Shown here piece after piece: positions 11,154 to 22,470 of a stretch of 29,363 nt of DNA. Numbering within the stretch: the first letter of the stretch is position 1; the number at the start of each line of letters is the position of its first letter. A program made the translations under genes and the position numbers. Under the pieces are notes generated by a model. The model searched no databases. It saw only the letters and a list, made by a program, of their open reading frames with translations, and was not told the origin of the DNA. The stretch is from Rhizophagus sp. LPA8_4_AMF (taxonomy: Eukaryota > Glomeromycota > Glomeromycetes > Glomerales > Glomeraceae). The stretch lies in assembly GCA_021464525.1 (NCBI GenBank), contig JADRCO010000623.1, forward strand, positions 1 to 29,363, written 5' to 3'.

Positions 11154-13136
11154 ATGTATTTTCACAACATTCGCCTTACAAAGCGAATCTTAGTGACTAA
11201 ATTATCATTCGACAATAACAAAATTAGTCCGTTGTTATTGCGTGTCCAGAAAAGAAGCTTTTCTTATATTAACCTGGATCGAACCTCTCCTGCAGAAGCT
11301 ATGAAAAGTTCCGACATTATAGAAGATACTACGCTCGTATCAAATAAACTATTAGACGGTGTACTTCCAGAATCAGTAAAACCTGAAGATGGTACTCAGT
11401 ATAGGCTGCGAATTAAAAATATACCGAAATTCGCATCGGCTAAAATGATGAAAGAATTATTGGCGAAGAATGGATGTGAACAGGTTAAAATACAAAAAGC
11501 TCCAAAATGGGATTATTGTTTTGCAACTTTAAAAACGGAAGAACAACAATATTTTGTATTGAATAAATTAAAAGGAATTAAATTCAAAAATAGAGAATTA
11601 TCTATACAAGTAGATAATGTTACGGAAAAAGATAGACAGGCATTATTTGATAGACGAAAAAATGAAAAACAGCAAAATATCGAACAATCTGGTATACAAA
11701 AATCACCGGAAGAAATGCTAGCGGATCAAGTAACACCTTTACATATTTATGAGTATCAAGCTCAATTGGAAATTAAACAAAGAGGGATTATAAAATCTCT
11801 TGAGACATTCCGCGATAAAATGGATGAGTTATATAATAAAAGTCAATATCATTCTTCATGGCTGCAAGAAGAGTTTGATTTCAAGCTTCCTTTAGATCTT
11901 AAACCAATGATACATTCACCAGTATTGAAAGGGTATAGAAATAAATGTGAGTTCACCGCAGGATTAAATCTGAAAGGAGAAGAAACAGTCGGATTTTTAT
12001 TAGGAGCCTATAAAGATGGTCATAATACTGTTCTTGAACCAGATAATTCAATCCATGTTAGTGATATAGCAAAAAAGATCGCGAAAGCCATGCAAAATTA
12101 TATACGACAATCTTTATATGACGTGTATGATCGTAAGACAAAACAGGGCAATTGGCGCCAAATAACTGTTAGATCACAGAACTGTGGCGATATAATGATT
12201 ATAATACAAATACATCCTCAAGGTTTAAGTAAAGAACAAATTGACCAAGAAAAGAGTGCTCTTGCTGAATATTTCAAAATGTTTGCTAAAGAAGAAAATT
12301 TCGATCTAATGTCTCTGTTAGTACAAACATACAGTGGTGTAAGCAATGGTATGTCAGAAGATCCACTTGATTGCATATTTGGCACACCATTTATTCATGA
12401 AGAGATGATGAATTGTAAATTTCGAATTTCTCCCAGAGCATTTTTTCAAACAAACACTGCAGCAGCAGAATTGTTATATCAACAATGTGGAGATATCATT
12501 AAAGAAATATATGGGCCAAAAGATTTCTCGGAGTCACCAACATTGATAGATGTGTGCTGTGGAACAGGAACTATAGGAATTGCTCTATCAAAAAGTCTTG
12601 GAACTACAATTAAAGGGGTTGTTGGAATAGAGCTTTGTAAGGAGGCTGTAGAGGATGCTAAAATAAATGCCACTCTGAATGAGATAAATAATGCCGAATA
12701 CATTCTTGGACCAGTTGAGAAGAATTTATTTGCATTACATAATTTCAGCAACAAGACTTCTGGAACTGCTGTAGCAATTGTAGATCCTCCACGTGCGGGA
12801 GTTCACAAGAATGTTATTAAAGCACTTCGTAAATGTCGTGCAATTGATCATTTTATTTATATTTCATGCGATCATAACGCAGCTATTCAGAATTTTGTAG
12901 ACATTTGTCGTCCCATAAATAAGGATTTTCTTGGAGTACCATTTAAACCTGTTAAAGCTATTGGGGTGGATCTCTTTCCACATGCTAAACACGTAGAATT
13001 AATAATTGAGTTTCGTAGAAATAGCGAGGACTCTGAAAAAATAAAATCAGATCAATTAACAGATGTACCTAGTACATCACAATTAAAGGATGTGTCCAGT
13101 ACATCCGTATCTCGAGATATCGAAACAAAAGAGTAA
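11154..13136 (+). CDS. tRNA (uracil-54-C5)-methyltransferase, TRMT2A/Trm2 type (660 aa, intronless)
   Basis: The enzyme uses S-adenosylmethionine to methylate U54 in the tRNA T-loop to m5U. An RRM-like domain spans about 82-152, as in animal TRMT2A. The RumA/TrmA-type catalytic region carries GYRNKCEFTAG (substrate-side motif), SAM motif I DVCCGTGTIG (from Asp466), DPPRAGVHKNVI, and ISCDHNAA with catalytic Cys572. The end, VPFKPVKAIGVDLFPHAKHVE, holds the general-base Glu615. I start at the first ATG (11154); the open frame reaches slightly further through a TTG. Residues 1-40 are basic and nearly free of acids, and RSFSY looks like a mitochondrial cleavage site, so a mitochondrial presequence is likely. 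A second ATG at 11301 (Met50) would give a form without it. The last ~35 residues are Ser/Thr-rich with repeated DVSSTS-like words. Confidence 0.94.
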   Translation: MYFHNIRLTKRILVTKLSFDNNKISPLLLRVQKRSFSYINLDRTSPAEAMKSSDIIEDTTLVSNKLLDGVLPESVKPEDGTQYRLRIKNIPKFASAKMMKELLAKNGCEQVKIQKAPKWDYCFATLKTEEQQYFVLNKLKGIKFKNRELSIQVDNVTEKDRQALFDRRKNEKQQNIEQSGIQKSPEEMLADQVTPLHIYEYQAQLEIKQRGIIKSLETFRDKMDELYNKSQYHSSWLQEEFDFKLPLDLKPMIHSPVLKGYRNKCEFTAGLNLKGEETVGFLLGAYKDGHNTVLEPDNSIHVSDIAKKIAKAMQNYIRQSLYDVYDRKTKQGNWRQITVRSQNCGDIMIIIQIHPQGLSKEQIDQEKSALAEYFKMFAKEENFDLMSLLVQTYSGVSNGMSEDPLDCIFGTPFIHEEMMNCKFRISPRAFFQTNTAAAELLYQQCGDIIKEIYGPKDFSESPTLIDVCCGTGTIGIALSKSLGTTIKGVVGIELCKEAVEDAKINATLNEINNAEYILGPVEKNLFALHNFSNKTSGTAVAIVDPPRAGVHKNVIKALRKCRAIDHFIYISCDHNAAIQNFVDICRPINKDFLGVPFKPVKAIGVDLFPHAKHVELIIEFRRNSEDSEKIKSDQLTDVPSTSQLKDVSSTSVSRDIETKE

Positions 13137-13374
13137 TTTTCGGTTGGTTAACTTGTATATTTTATCATTATATATGCTGTATATATATATTATAATTATT
13201 TACCAAGAATTAATTATTTTATTTAATTAATACTAGTATTAATTATAATCTTATTAATTATTAATTTAACAATTAATTTTTATAAATCTTATACAGTAAT
13301 TAATATAAAGATTTTATTCTATATTAAATTAACTAACAAAGGCGAAACAAATAAAATATAAATTATATTAAATA

Positions 13375-15061
13375 TTAAAGAACTGTAATACCATCTGCAG
13401 TTAAACCATCAATTATACCTAGACCCCAATTCGTTATTATTCTAGCACATTGTTGTTTAACATGATTTGCTTTGGGTGTATTCCATTCGCCCATTGAATC
13501 TAATATTTTTGCGTAATGAATACATGCTTCTCGAAAGAATTTAGTATACATTCGATCTTTAATGGTTTTCTATAAAGGCAAAATAATGAATCACAAAAAC
13601 TATATAAATAATAATCACGAATTCAATATACGAACCTCCCATTTCGATTCTATAGGTTTAAGAAGATATGAATGTCGATTATAATGATATTCTATTAAGA
13701 ACGCCTCAGGAATTACCCATAATTCTGATCCACTTATATACATTTGGAGCAAGCATGCCGCTTTGCTGTTCTCAAAATTATCAAATCTTTCGGTACACCT
13801 AAAGAGATAAAATATCACCATTATTATTTAATAATTAAGTTATAAAAATGAATATTTTCTAAATTTACCATGGAAGATCTCTTCCTCGCCTTACAACAAA
13901 ATTCGGTTGATAATGCATTTCGTAATCGGATACATTATATACCTTTTTTTTCAACCAATTTTCATAACTTGTTGGGCCTTTATTAAGCGACCAGCCATTA
14001 TCTTTTAATCCCATATATTTCCGTTTAACTAATTTTGTTAATTCTTCAATTGAACGTGGAAAATCATGACTTGTATGACTTGTGGAAAGCTCAGTAAAAA
14101 CAAATGTGGGTAAAACAAGAATATCATTTTGCAAAAGAATTTCTTTATGCTTTCTAAGTATTTTTCGTGTACGTTGTGTTGGCCATGTATCTTGATCCAA
14201 AAATAATACAAATTCTGAACGAGCAAAAAATCTTGCAATATTGAAATGAAAATTAGTAGGCCGAGGTAATATTGTAACATTATTGATAGATACTGGACCC
14301 GCTAAAAGATGAATATCGACATTTTGTTTAAGAATTGCATTTCTTTTATATAGATCGTTATAGATTGCGAGAACATTTACAATTCTCGGATCCTTGTCAT
14401 CAAGTGTTTCCGTTGGCACATGAAGAACCGCTGACACAGGACCTATAAAATAAATCATTTAATTAATTTAAGAATAATTGTTAATTCTATTTACAATCGA
14501 AGATAATTACCTTGCCAAGCTTCGGCTAGTCTTATTAAGTCATCAAAACCTTGTTGAGATACAAAAGTAGTGACAGTTATGTCGTCTAATTGAGGTGTAC
14601 GCTCTGCGCGATAATAATAAGGGTATAGACTATCGGTAAATAACTTTGAAGTTTTAGAATGCATTTTAGAAAATCTATGTAAGTTATTCATTTCGGATAA
14701 CGGAGAAATTTGATTTGTGTCTATCGATTTAGAGAAAAGAGTTAGTTATTTTGATACTTGGATCACATCAATATTTTCAATCACTTTTAATGTTTAACTA
14801 CTTACCATATGTTCTCGATATAGGATGTAAACTTTTAGATCCAAAATAAAATCCCCTAAATAAATGTGTGAAGGAGAAAATTGCAGAGAATGTGATAAAA
14901 AATATCACAATTATTCTGACGAGCCTTGTTGTTATTAGCCATGATAAAAATGTTTTCGGTGTAAGCCTTGGCGAGTTGGTTGAACTAAAAATTGGCAACA
15001 TCGTTTTAATTTCAATAGGCTGGTCTAAAGCACTAAATAAACCGAAGCTTTTAAATAGCAT
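13375..15061 (-). CDS. LARGE/B4GAT1-type glycosyltransferase, GT49-like (5 exons, 465 aa)
   Basis: Right to left, exons are 15061-14806, 14720-14511, 14442-13869, 13798-13636 and 13569-13375. All introns are GT-AG, and phases 1, 1, 2, 0 keep one frame. The protein is a type II membrane protein: a short cytosolic head, one hydrophobic anchor at about 48-66 (LVRIIVIFFITFSAIFSF), then a luminal catalytic domain. The segment VTTFVSQQGFDDLIRLAEAW|QGPVSAVLHV across the exon 2/3 join, FVLFLDQDTWP with DxD-type Asp238/Asp240, and WCTERFDNFENSK...LLQMYISG...VIPEAFLIEYHY follow the order seen in LARGE C-terminal and B4GAT1 glycosyltransferases. These normally add glucuronate or related sugars in the Golgi; DxD binds the metal and sugar nucleotide. 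Acceptor and sugar in this fungus are unknown. An upstream ATG at 15065 overlaps the start. It shares a 305-bp divergent promoter with the makorin gene. Confidence 0.88.
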
Positions 15062-15065
15062 TCAT
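15051..15065 (-). promoter_or_regulatory. Overlapping minimal upstream ORF at the glycosyltransferase start
   Basis: An ATG four bases upstream of the main start reads only Met-Asn-Ala-Ile-stop in another frame, so it overlaps the main ATG at 15061. Such overlapping uORFs usually lower or condition translation of the main frame. An in-frame Met at residue 21 could be used instead, still leaving the membrane anchor intact. Confidence 0.4.
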
Positions 15066-15366
15066 GATTTAACTTCTCCTGCGTCATCTGATTATTTGCC
15101 GAGTAAATGTTGTGGAACAAAATTCAAATTAACCTTACCAACTAAGAGTAAATTCGGAAAATTTCTCTGTAAATTCAAATTAATGATAATAAAAAGTGTG
15201 ATTTAGAATTTACGTAGGCAACTTTCTTTTTGCTTGGAAAGCCACATTCTTTGTGAGCCAGTTTTTTTGTAGACTGTTCAACGATTTTCGAGTCTCTTAA
15301 TTAAAAAAGCAATATATCTCCTTTTTTTAAAAAAACCTGTTCTTTCTTAATTAGATTTTTTAAATC
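15062..15366. promoter_or_regulatory. Divergent intergenic promoter region (glycosyltransferase / makorin)
   Basis: Only 305 bases separate two oppositely oriented start codons, so both promoters and both 5' UTRs must lie here. A 112-aa open frame running in from 14868 is the opposite-strand shadow of glycosyltransferase exon 1 and has no independent support. Poly-T and poly-A tracts occur at about 15320-15335. Confidence 0.4.
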
Positions 15367-16452
15367 ATGTCTTCTTACAGAGTAAACGCGAGCTCCTCAC
15401 GTACGATTTGCAGGTTTTTTGCAAACGGACATTGTAGAAATGGGCCAAATTGCCACTACTTGCACACACGAGAAGGAAACAGCCCACGCAATAGAAATAG
15501 CGATGGCGATGAACAAAACAGCTATAATATTGGAGGAAGTTCTTCTTCGACGTTACACAAGTCGAATTCTAATTCGAACTATCGTAGATCAAATAATAGT
15601 AATAATAATAGAGTTCCACCCGAAAGTTTACTTGTTTGCAAGTATTTCTTGGAAGATCGTTGTATGTTTGGAGATTCATGCTGGTACAAACATGAAAAAT
15701 CTAATAACACTAAAGGAATTAATACCGTTGATAGTCATGAAAATGACTTAAAAAGTCAAAAAGACAAACAAAAAGCAAAGGAGGTTGTTGTCGAAGATGA
15801 GTATACGTGCGCTATTTGTTATGATACTCCTAAAACGTTTGGGTTGCTTATACATTGCGATCATATATTTTGTCGAGATTGTATACAAGTATGGCGTAAA
15901 ACAAGCAACGTTTCAAGCCCTTTTCAAGATGTTGATACCACTAAAACATGTCCCGTATGTCGAAAAAATTCTCCATATGTTGTTCCATCTAATCGTTTTG
16001 CTAAAGCTGGGCCTCAAAAGGAGCAAATAATTTCAACATACAAGGAAAAAATATCTCTAATCCCTTGTAAATATTTTGAAGGGAGTGGAAAATGCCCTTT
16101 CGCTGATGAGTGTTTTTACCAGCATGCTAATCCCGATGGATCAAGATGTAAGTTAGGGCCTCCTAAAAAAAAAAAGCCAAGATCATTTATTAGATATTTT
16201 TCCGCTGACGGAGATTTAGATTTATCTGCTATCTCTGAAATTATTGATGGATTTCAGCTTAATATTGCTGATTGGGACGATGAAGAGGAAGGTTCTTGGG
16301 ACGATGACGACGACGATGATGAAATCTATTTCCAACATCATGGTTCAACAGATTGGTCTTCAAATTCAAATGGGTGGAGTTGGGGGATTGAAACAAACAA
16401 TGTAATAGAACACGATGAAGACTGCCCAGCGGATTGGCGCAACATTTATTGA
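15367..16452 (+). CDS. Makorin-type CCCH zinc finger / RING E3 ubiquitin ligase (361 aa, intronless)
   Basis: Domain order is that of makorins. Two N-terminal CCCH fingers: C15-C23-C29-H33 and C91-C99-C105-H109, separated by Ser/Asn low complexity. A C3HC4 RING: C148, C151, C164, H166, C169, C172, C195, C198, with CAICYD and CPVCRK. A third CCCH follows at C234-C243-C249-H253 (CKYFEGSGKCPFADECFYQH, then ANPDGS). Makorins are RNA-binding E3 ubiquitin ligases; the RING recruits the E2 and the CCCH fingers bind RNA. Fungal members are usually short like this one. A strongly acidic patch lies at about 303-320 (DDEEE, then seven Asp), before a Trp/Asn-rich tail. The start at 15367 is the first ATG and places finger 1 near the N-terminus. 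RNA target and substrate are unknown. Confidence 0.93.
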   Translation: MSSYRVNASSSRTICRFFANGHCRNGPNCHYLHTREGNSPRNRNSDGDEQNSYNIGGSSSSTLHKSNSNSNYRRSNNSNNNRVPPESLLVCKYFLEDRCMFGDSCWYKHEKSNNTKGINTVDSHENDLKSQKDKQKAKEVVVEDEYTCAICYDTPKTFGLLIHCDHIFCRDCIQVWRKTSNVSSPFQDVDTTKTCPVCRKNSPYVVPSNRFAKAGPQKEQIISTYKEKISLIPCKYFEGSGKCPFADECFYQHANPDGSRCKLGPPKKKKPRSFIRYFSADGDLDLSAISEIIDGFQLNIADWDDEEEGSWDDDDDDDEIYFQHHGSTDWSSNSNGWSWGIETNNVIEHDEDCPADWRNIY

Positions 16453-16769
16453 ACTCTGCAACCGTCAACAAATGTTTATTGTCTTGCTAAGATTATATAA
16501 ACCGTATAAACCGGCAATATGCTGGTATAGTTTTATCTTTTTTTTCTTCTTTTCTTCTTATATAGTATAAATAAATTATCATGAATAAATTCTTTCTTTT
16601 CATTGTTAATAAAAATGGATATTTATTATATTTAATAATATTTTCTATATAAATTAAATTAATTCTCACTTATATAATGCATATAATAATTTTCATTGGT
16701 TGTTGACGCTTGATAATCATAATGACACGACTATTATCACACTCAAAATCGGGTGTTTGTTAGTTAAAT
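16453..16769. other. Short intergenic region between makorin and TGS1
   Basis: The 317 bases hold the makorin 3' end and the TGS1 promoter. There is a pyrimidine-rich run at about 16535-16560 and otherwise only AT-rich sequence. Nothing else is recognised. Confidence 0.5.
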
Positions 16770-18749
<1,980 letters not shown>

Positions 18750-19432
18750 GAATATAAATAAGGAATGAAAATGAATTATTACATCTGATTGATGCTTTAT
18801 TAATAAAAACATATTGAAGACAGAATAAATCAGAAGTAGTTTAGTTAAGATTAAAAAGATTAGAAGGTTATAATTTTTAATATTAAAGAAATGTTACAGG
18901 TATGCTTTTAAATGACTTTGTTTTGACTCCTGTTAAATAAACAACTAACTTACATTTAATGTCTTATTTAAAATAGTAATGTCACATAATATATTAGTAT
19001 TTCTGTTATATATAAAACAATAAATTTTGGATTAATTTTGGCAGAAAATTAAATTTTCCAATATACATTTATTTAAATATAAAATTAACTTTATCTCTTT
19101 CATTAATTTTCAAAAGTAAGCCATTTAGATTTTTTTCAAAATATTTTTAATGATAATTTTGCATTAAAATCATTAAAGATTATTAATTTAAAAGATGTTA
19201 AATATTTAATTTATTTTGGAAATACTTTAAAAAATATATATTTTTTCAATAATAAATGAAATAAATGGTTAAATAACTTATTTTCCATAATTTTAAACTA
19301 TTTTTACTTTCTAATTATTAATACTAATTGAATAATAGTTTAATATTGTAATTTTATAAATCTTACAATATAAAATATTTTTATTTTTTTATTTTTTATT
19401 TTTAATAAAATAAAGTATTATTATATTTATAA
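18750..19432. other. AT-rich intergenic DNA downstream of TGS1
   Basis: No gene is supported. The sequence is A/T-rich with homopolymer runs, grading at about 19375-19432 into almost pure A/T. It marks the change from the gene block to the repeat-rich part of the window. Confidence 0.5.
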
Positions 19433-20037
19433 TTTTTTTTTTTTTTTAAGAGTCATACAAAACTTTATTTAAGAATTTATTCAAGAATTACAATATCACA
19501 CAGATTCTAAAAAAGTATGCTTCCAATACCAGACCAATCTGGTCTTACACTGTTTCCCTAAAAAACCTGGTATTACCATTATAAAAACCATCATTCTCTA
19601 TAAAATTAAGAGTTAAACTTCTCTATAATCTTTACAGGATTATCACTATAAGCAAAATGGTATCTTAATCTACCCAGCTGTATCTAACATTTACACATCA
19701 TTTAGATTCTTAGGACTATTGACTATTGAATACCATCTACTTCATAATGTACTTACATTGTTGTAGCATAAAACTTAATACTGCATAGGATAGGTCTACT
19801 TATGATTACTCACAAATAAATTTACTTTAATCTACATAGAACCATCAGGCTAGACTAAAAAATATGTAAAAGAAACTAATAGTAATTATTTTTGACCAGA
19901 TAATTGGTAATTAACATGTGTTAACCTAATTTAAAACAATTTATCCAAATACTATCACTCCCTTTTGTGAACTGATCTACAAATCCAAAAAAGTTAAGAT
20001 ATACCAAACTTTCTGATCAATAGATCTGCATTCCAAT
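19433..20037 (-). repeat. Possible poly(A)-ended retrocopy or transcript-derived sequence, unidentified
   Basis: A run of 15 T at 19433-19447 is followed at 19464-19469 by TTTATT, the complement of AATAAA. On the minus strand this reads as a polyadenylation signal about 16 bases before a poly-A tail, as at the 3' end of a reverse-transcribed RNA. The following ~580 bases are less AT-extreme than their surroundings but have no ORF. The hAT-like element interrupts this sequence, so the other part would continue after 22553. No family is recognised, and an AT-rich genome can produce the pattern by chance. Confidence 0.3.
20030..20037. repeat. Left 8-bp target-site duplication
   Basis: ATTCCAAT here is repeated directly and exactly at 22546-22553, immediately outside the TAGGGTTGCAG termini. 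An 8-bp duplication is the hallmark of hAT-superfamily insertion. Confidence 0.85.
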
Positions 20038-20450
20038 TAGGGTTGCAGATATTTCTTATGCCAAAGGTAGCAGCTACCTTACGGCATATGTTATGTCAAG
20101 ATACAACATTTGCTATAACACGAGAAAATTTTTTTTTTCATATTAAACCCATTGGTAATATTAATCACTAAAGTTTCACCACAGTAATTGGCACAGTTAA
20201 TTTTGGCTAAAATTACAATTTAGCCAGAGTTAAAGTCAAAATTACTACCTTACTACCTCTTACGTTAATATGGCAAAATATTTGAAAAGTAGTATCTCCT
20301 ACTACATTAACGTATTAACGTATAAGGTAATTACCTTAAGAAGTGTTTGCAAGTAAGATTGCTTGCCGAAACTAGGGAGTTTTGGCAGAACAGTGTATGC
20401 AAAACTGCTAAAACTAGGTTTCGGCAAGCAACTAAAAATACCGAAATGCT

Positions 20451-20484
20451 AAAACTGCCAAAACTGCCAAAACTGCCAAAACTG
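20451..20484. repeat. Left subterminal tandem motif AAAACTGCC
   Basis: Nearly four back-to-back copies of a 9-base motif, with scattered relatives from about 20395. The complementary motif GGCAGTTTT recurs in the right subterminal region, making the two ends of the transposon symmetric. This is typical of hAT transposase-binding zones. Confidence 0.75.
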
Positions 20485-20640
20485 TTTCAGCGTTTCAGTA
20501 TAGTATATCATATGATATACTTATAGTTTCAGCATTTACTATATCTGCCATTATCTGCGGTTTGCAGATTTCTGATCTGTTTCGATATCAGGTCATATGA
20601 TTCATCGAATGATCATTGATAATCTTTTTTTAAAAAATTT

Positions 20641-22115
20641 TTTTTTAGGTTGCCGGACGAATAATACGACTCAGACTTTGGAATGTAAGTTTAGAGATTT
20701 TTTTTAATTATATTCTTTAAGAAACGTTACTAAACGTTTCTTTCTTCTTTTTTAGGTTACCGGACGAATAATACGACCCAGACTTTGGAATGTAAGTGGG
20801 GATTTTTTTAATTATATTCTTTAAGAAACGTTACTAAATGTTTCTTTCTTTTTTTTTTAGGTTGCCGGACGAATAATATGACCCAGACTTTGGAATTTAG
20901 GTAAAAAGGTTTTTTTTTTAATTATATTATACTCTTTAAGAAACGTTACTAAACGTTTCTTTCTTCTTTTTTTTTAGGTTGCCGGACGAATAATATGACT
21001 TGGACTTTGAAATGTAAGTTTGAAGATTTTTTTAAGGGTATTACGTATCACATGATTTTTTCATATATATCGTATGGCAAATAACTATTTGTTTGTTTTT
21101 TATATACTACGTCATAAAAATGATACTAATAACCAATAAGATGTAAGATTGCCTATTCGCAAAAACATAGATTCCTATTCGCAACTCCATTTGAAGTTTT
21201 TCAAATTTTTTTTTTTAAAAAAGGAGTTTTTAAAGTCAGTAAATAAAGTTCAAAAGTGTGGCTTTCTAACCATATAAATTTTACCCCTTTATGTTAAATA
21301 TTACGGAAATTTATATTGTACAGAAATTTGTGTTACTATGTTACAAAAGATTTGCCATGTCGTTCTATATGAAATTTCACGTAATACGTAATACCCTTAA
21401 TTATATTCTTTAAGAAACATTACTAAATGTTTCTTTCTTCTTTTTTTAGGTTGTCAGACGAATAATATGACCTGAACTTTGGAATTTAGGTAAAAAGGGA
21501 TTTTTTTAATTATATTATACTCTTTAAGAAACATTACTAAATGTTTCTTTCTTCTTTTTTTAGGTTACCAAACGAATAATACGATCCAGACTTTGGAATT
21601 TAGGTAAAAAGGATTTTTTTTTATTATATTATACTCTTTAAGAAACATTACTAAACGTTTCTTTCTTCTTTTTTTTAGGTTGCTGAACGAATAATACAAC
21701 TCGAACTTTGGAATGTAAGTTTGGAAAAGTGGGGGAGAAATATTAAAGAAACGTTACTAACGTTTCTTTCTTTATTTTTTTTAGGTTGCTGGACTCCTTA
21801 GACGAACCAGATTTGGAATGTAAGTTTAAAGGGAGGATTTTTTTTAATATTAAAGAAACGTTACTAATGTTTCTTTCTTTATTTTTTTTAAGTCACCGGA
21901 CTCCTTAGACGAACTGGACTTGGAATGTAAGTTTAAAGGAAGGGATTTTTTTTAATATTAAAGAAACGTTACTAATGTTTCTTTCTTTATTTTTCTTAGG
22001 TCACCGAACTTCTTAGATGAACCGGACTTGGAATGTAAGTTTAAAGGGGGAGGATTTTTTTGAATATTAAAGAAACAGTTTTAACATTTCTTTATTTATT
22101 TTTAGGTTGCAGTAC
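20641..22115 (+). repeat. Tandem array of exon/intron-like units inside the hAT-like element
   Basis: At least ten units of 105-119 bp are repeated. Each has a T/C-rich tract ending TAG, a core of 34-40 nt starting GTTGCCGGACGAATAATA or a variant, then GTAAGT or GTAAAA. Cores are at 20649-20684, 20756-20791, 20861-20900, 20978-21013, 21450-21489, 21564-21603, 21679-21714, 21785-21819, 21893-21926 and 22000-22034; a stub starts at 22106. Spacers are 69-77 nt once the nested insertion is removed. Each has an inverted repeat of AAGAAACGTT and AACGTTTCTT, or decayed forms, around TACTAA, which matches the fungal branch-point consensus (TACTAAC exactly in the spacer at 21715-21784). So the spacers have the parts and size of genuine introns in this window. 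The cores hold no continuous reading frame. Units 8-10 form a distinct subfamily (CTCCTTAGACGAAC). Confidence 0.85.
21036..21396. mobile_element. Nested TTAA-flanked inverted-repeat element (MITE-like, 361 bp)
   Basis: The insert begins GGGTATTACGTAT and ends ATACGTAATACCC, a perfect 13-bp terminal inverted repeat, and is flanked on both sides by TTAA (21032-21035 and 21397-21400). Removing the insert and one TTAA restores TTTTTTAATTATATTC, which is what the neighbouring array units read at the same place, and gives a 71-nt spacer like the others. TTAA duplication is characteristic of piggyBac-type transposition. No ORF is present, so it is non-autonomous. The superfamily call rests on the target site only. 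Confidence 0.82.
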
Positions 22116-22396
22116 TGTAACTTTTTACTAATAAAATAAAAATATTAACAATAAACTCTACTTTTTAAAACACTTTACAAATTCGAAATTACAATTTTAT
22201 AATAATTTATTTATAAACCTGTTAATACATTTAAAACAATAAAAATTTAACTACATATAGATTAATTGGATTATTTGAAATTATTACAAAAAAATGGTAA
22301 AAAGATTAGAGTGGCGAAACTATGCCAAAACTCATATAAAATATTAGTATCAGTTATGCCAAAACTATGCCGAAACTTACTATAGAGGTTTCGCAA

Positions 22397-22470
22397 ATTT
22401 TGGCAGTTTCGCAAGTTTTGGCAGTTTTGCGAGTTTTGGCAGTTTGGCAGTTTGGCAGTTTCGCAGTTTC
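22397..22470. repeat. Right subterminal TTTTGGCAG repeats
   Basis: About six spaced or overlapping copies of TTTGGCAG, alternating with TTTCGCA or TTTGCGA. They are the reverse complement of the left subterminal motif AACTGCCAAA and lie 75-150 bases inside the right terminus. Confidence 0.75.

Noticed and set aside
14868..15206. 112-aa plus-strand open frame over the start of the glycosyltransferase
   Set aside because: It lies opposite glycosyltransferase exon 1, whose membrane anchor and splice pattern are well supported. It has no domain and would have to read through the divergent promoter.
20649..22034. A protein encoded by joining the array cores
   Set aside because: Core lengths are mixed (34-40 nt), and all three frames meet stops within the first units (for example TGA in the third core in frame 1), so no continuous product results. 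The cores are treated as noncoding exon-like units.
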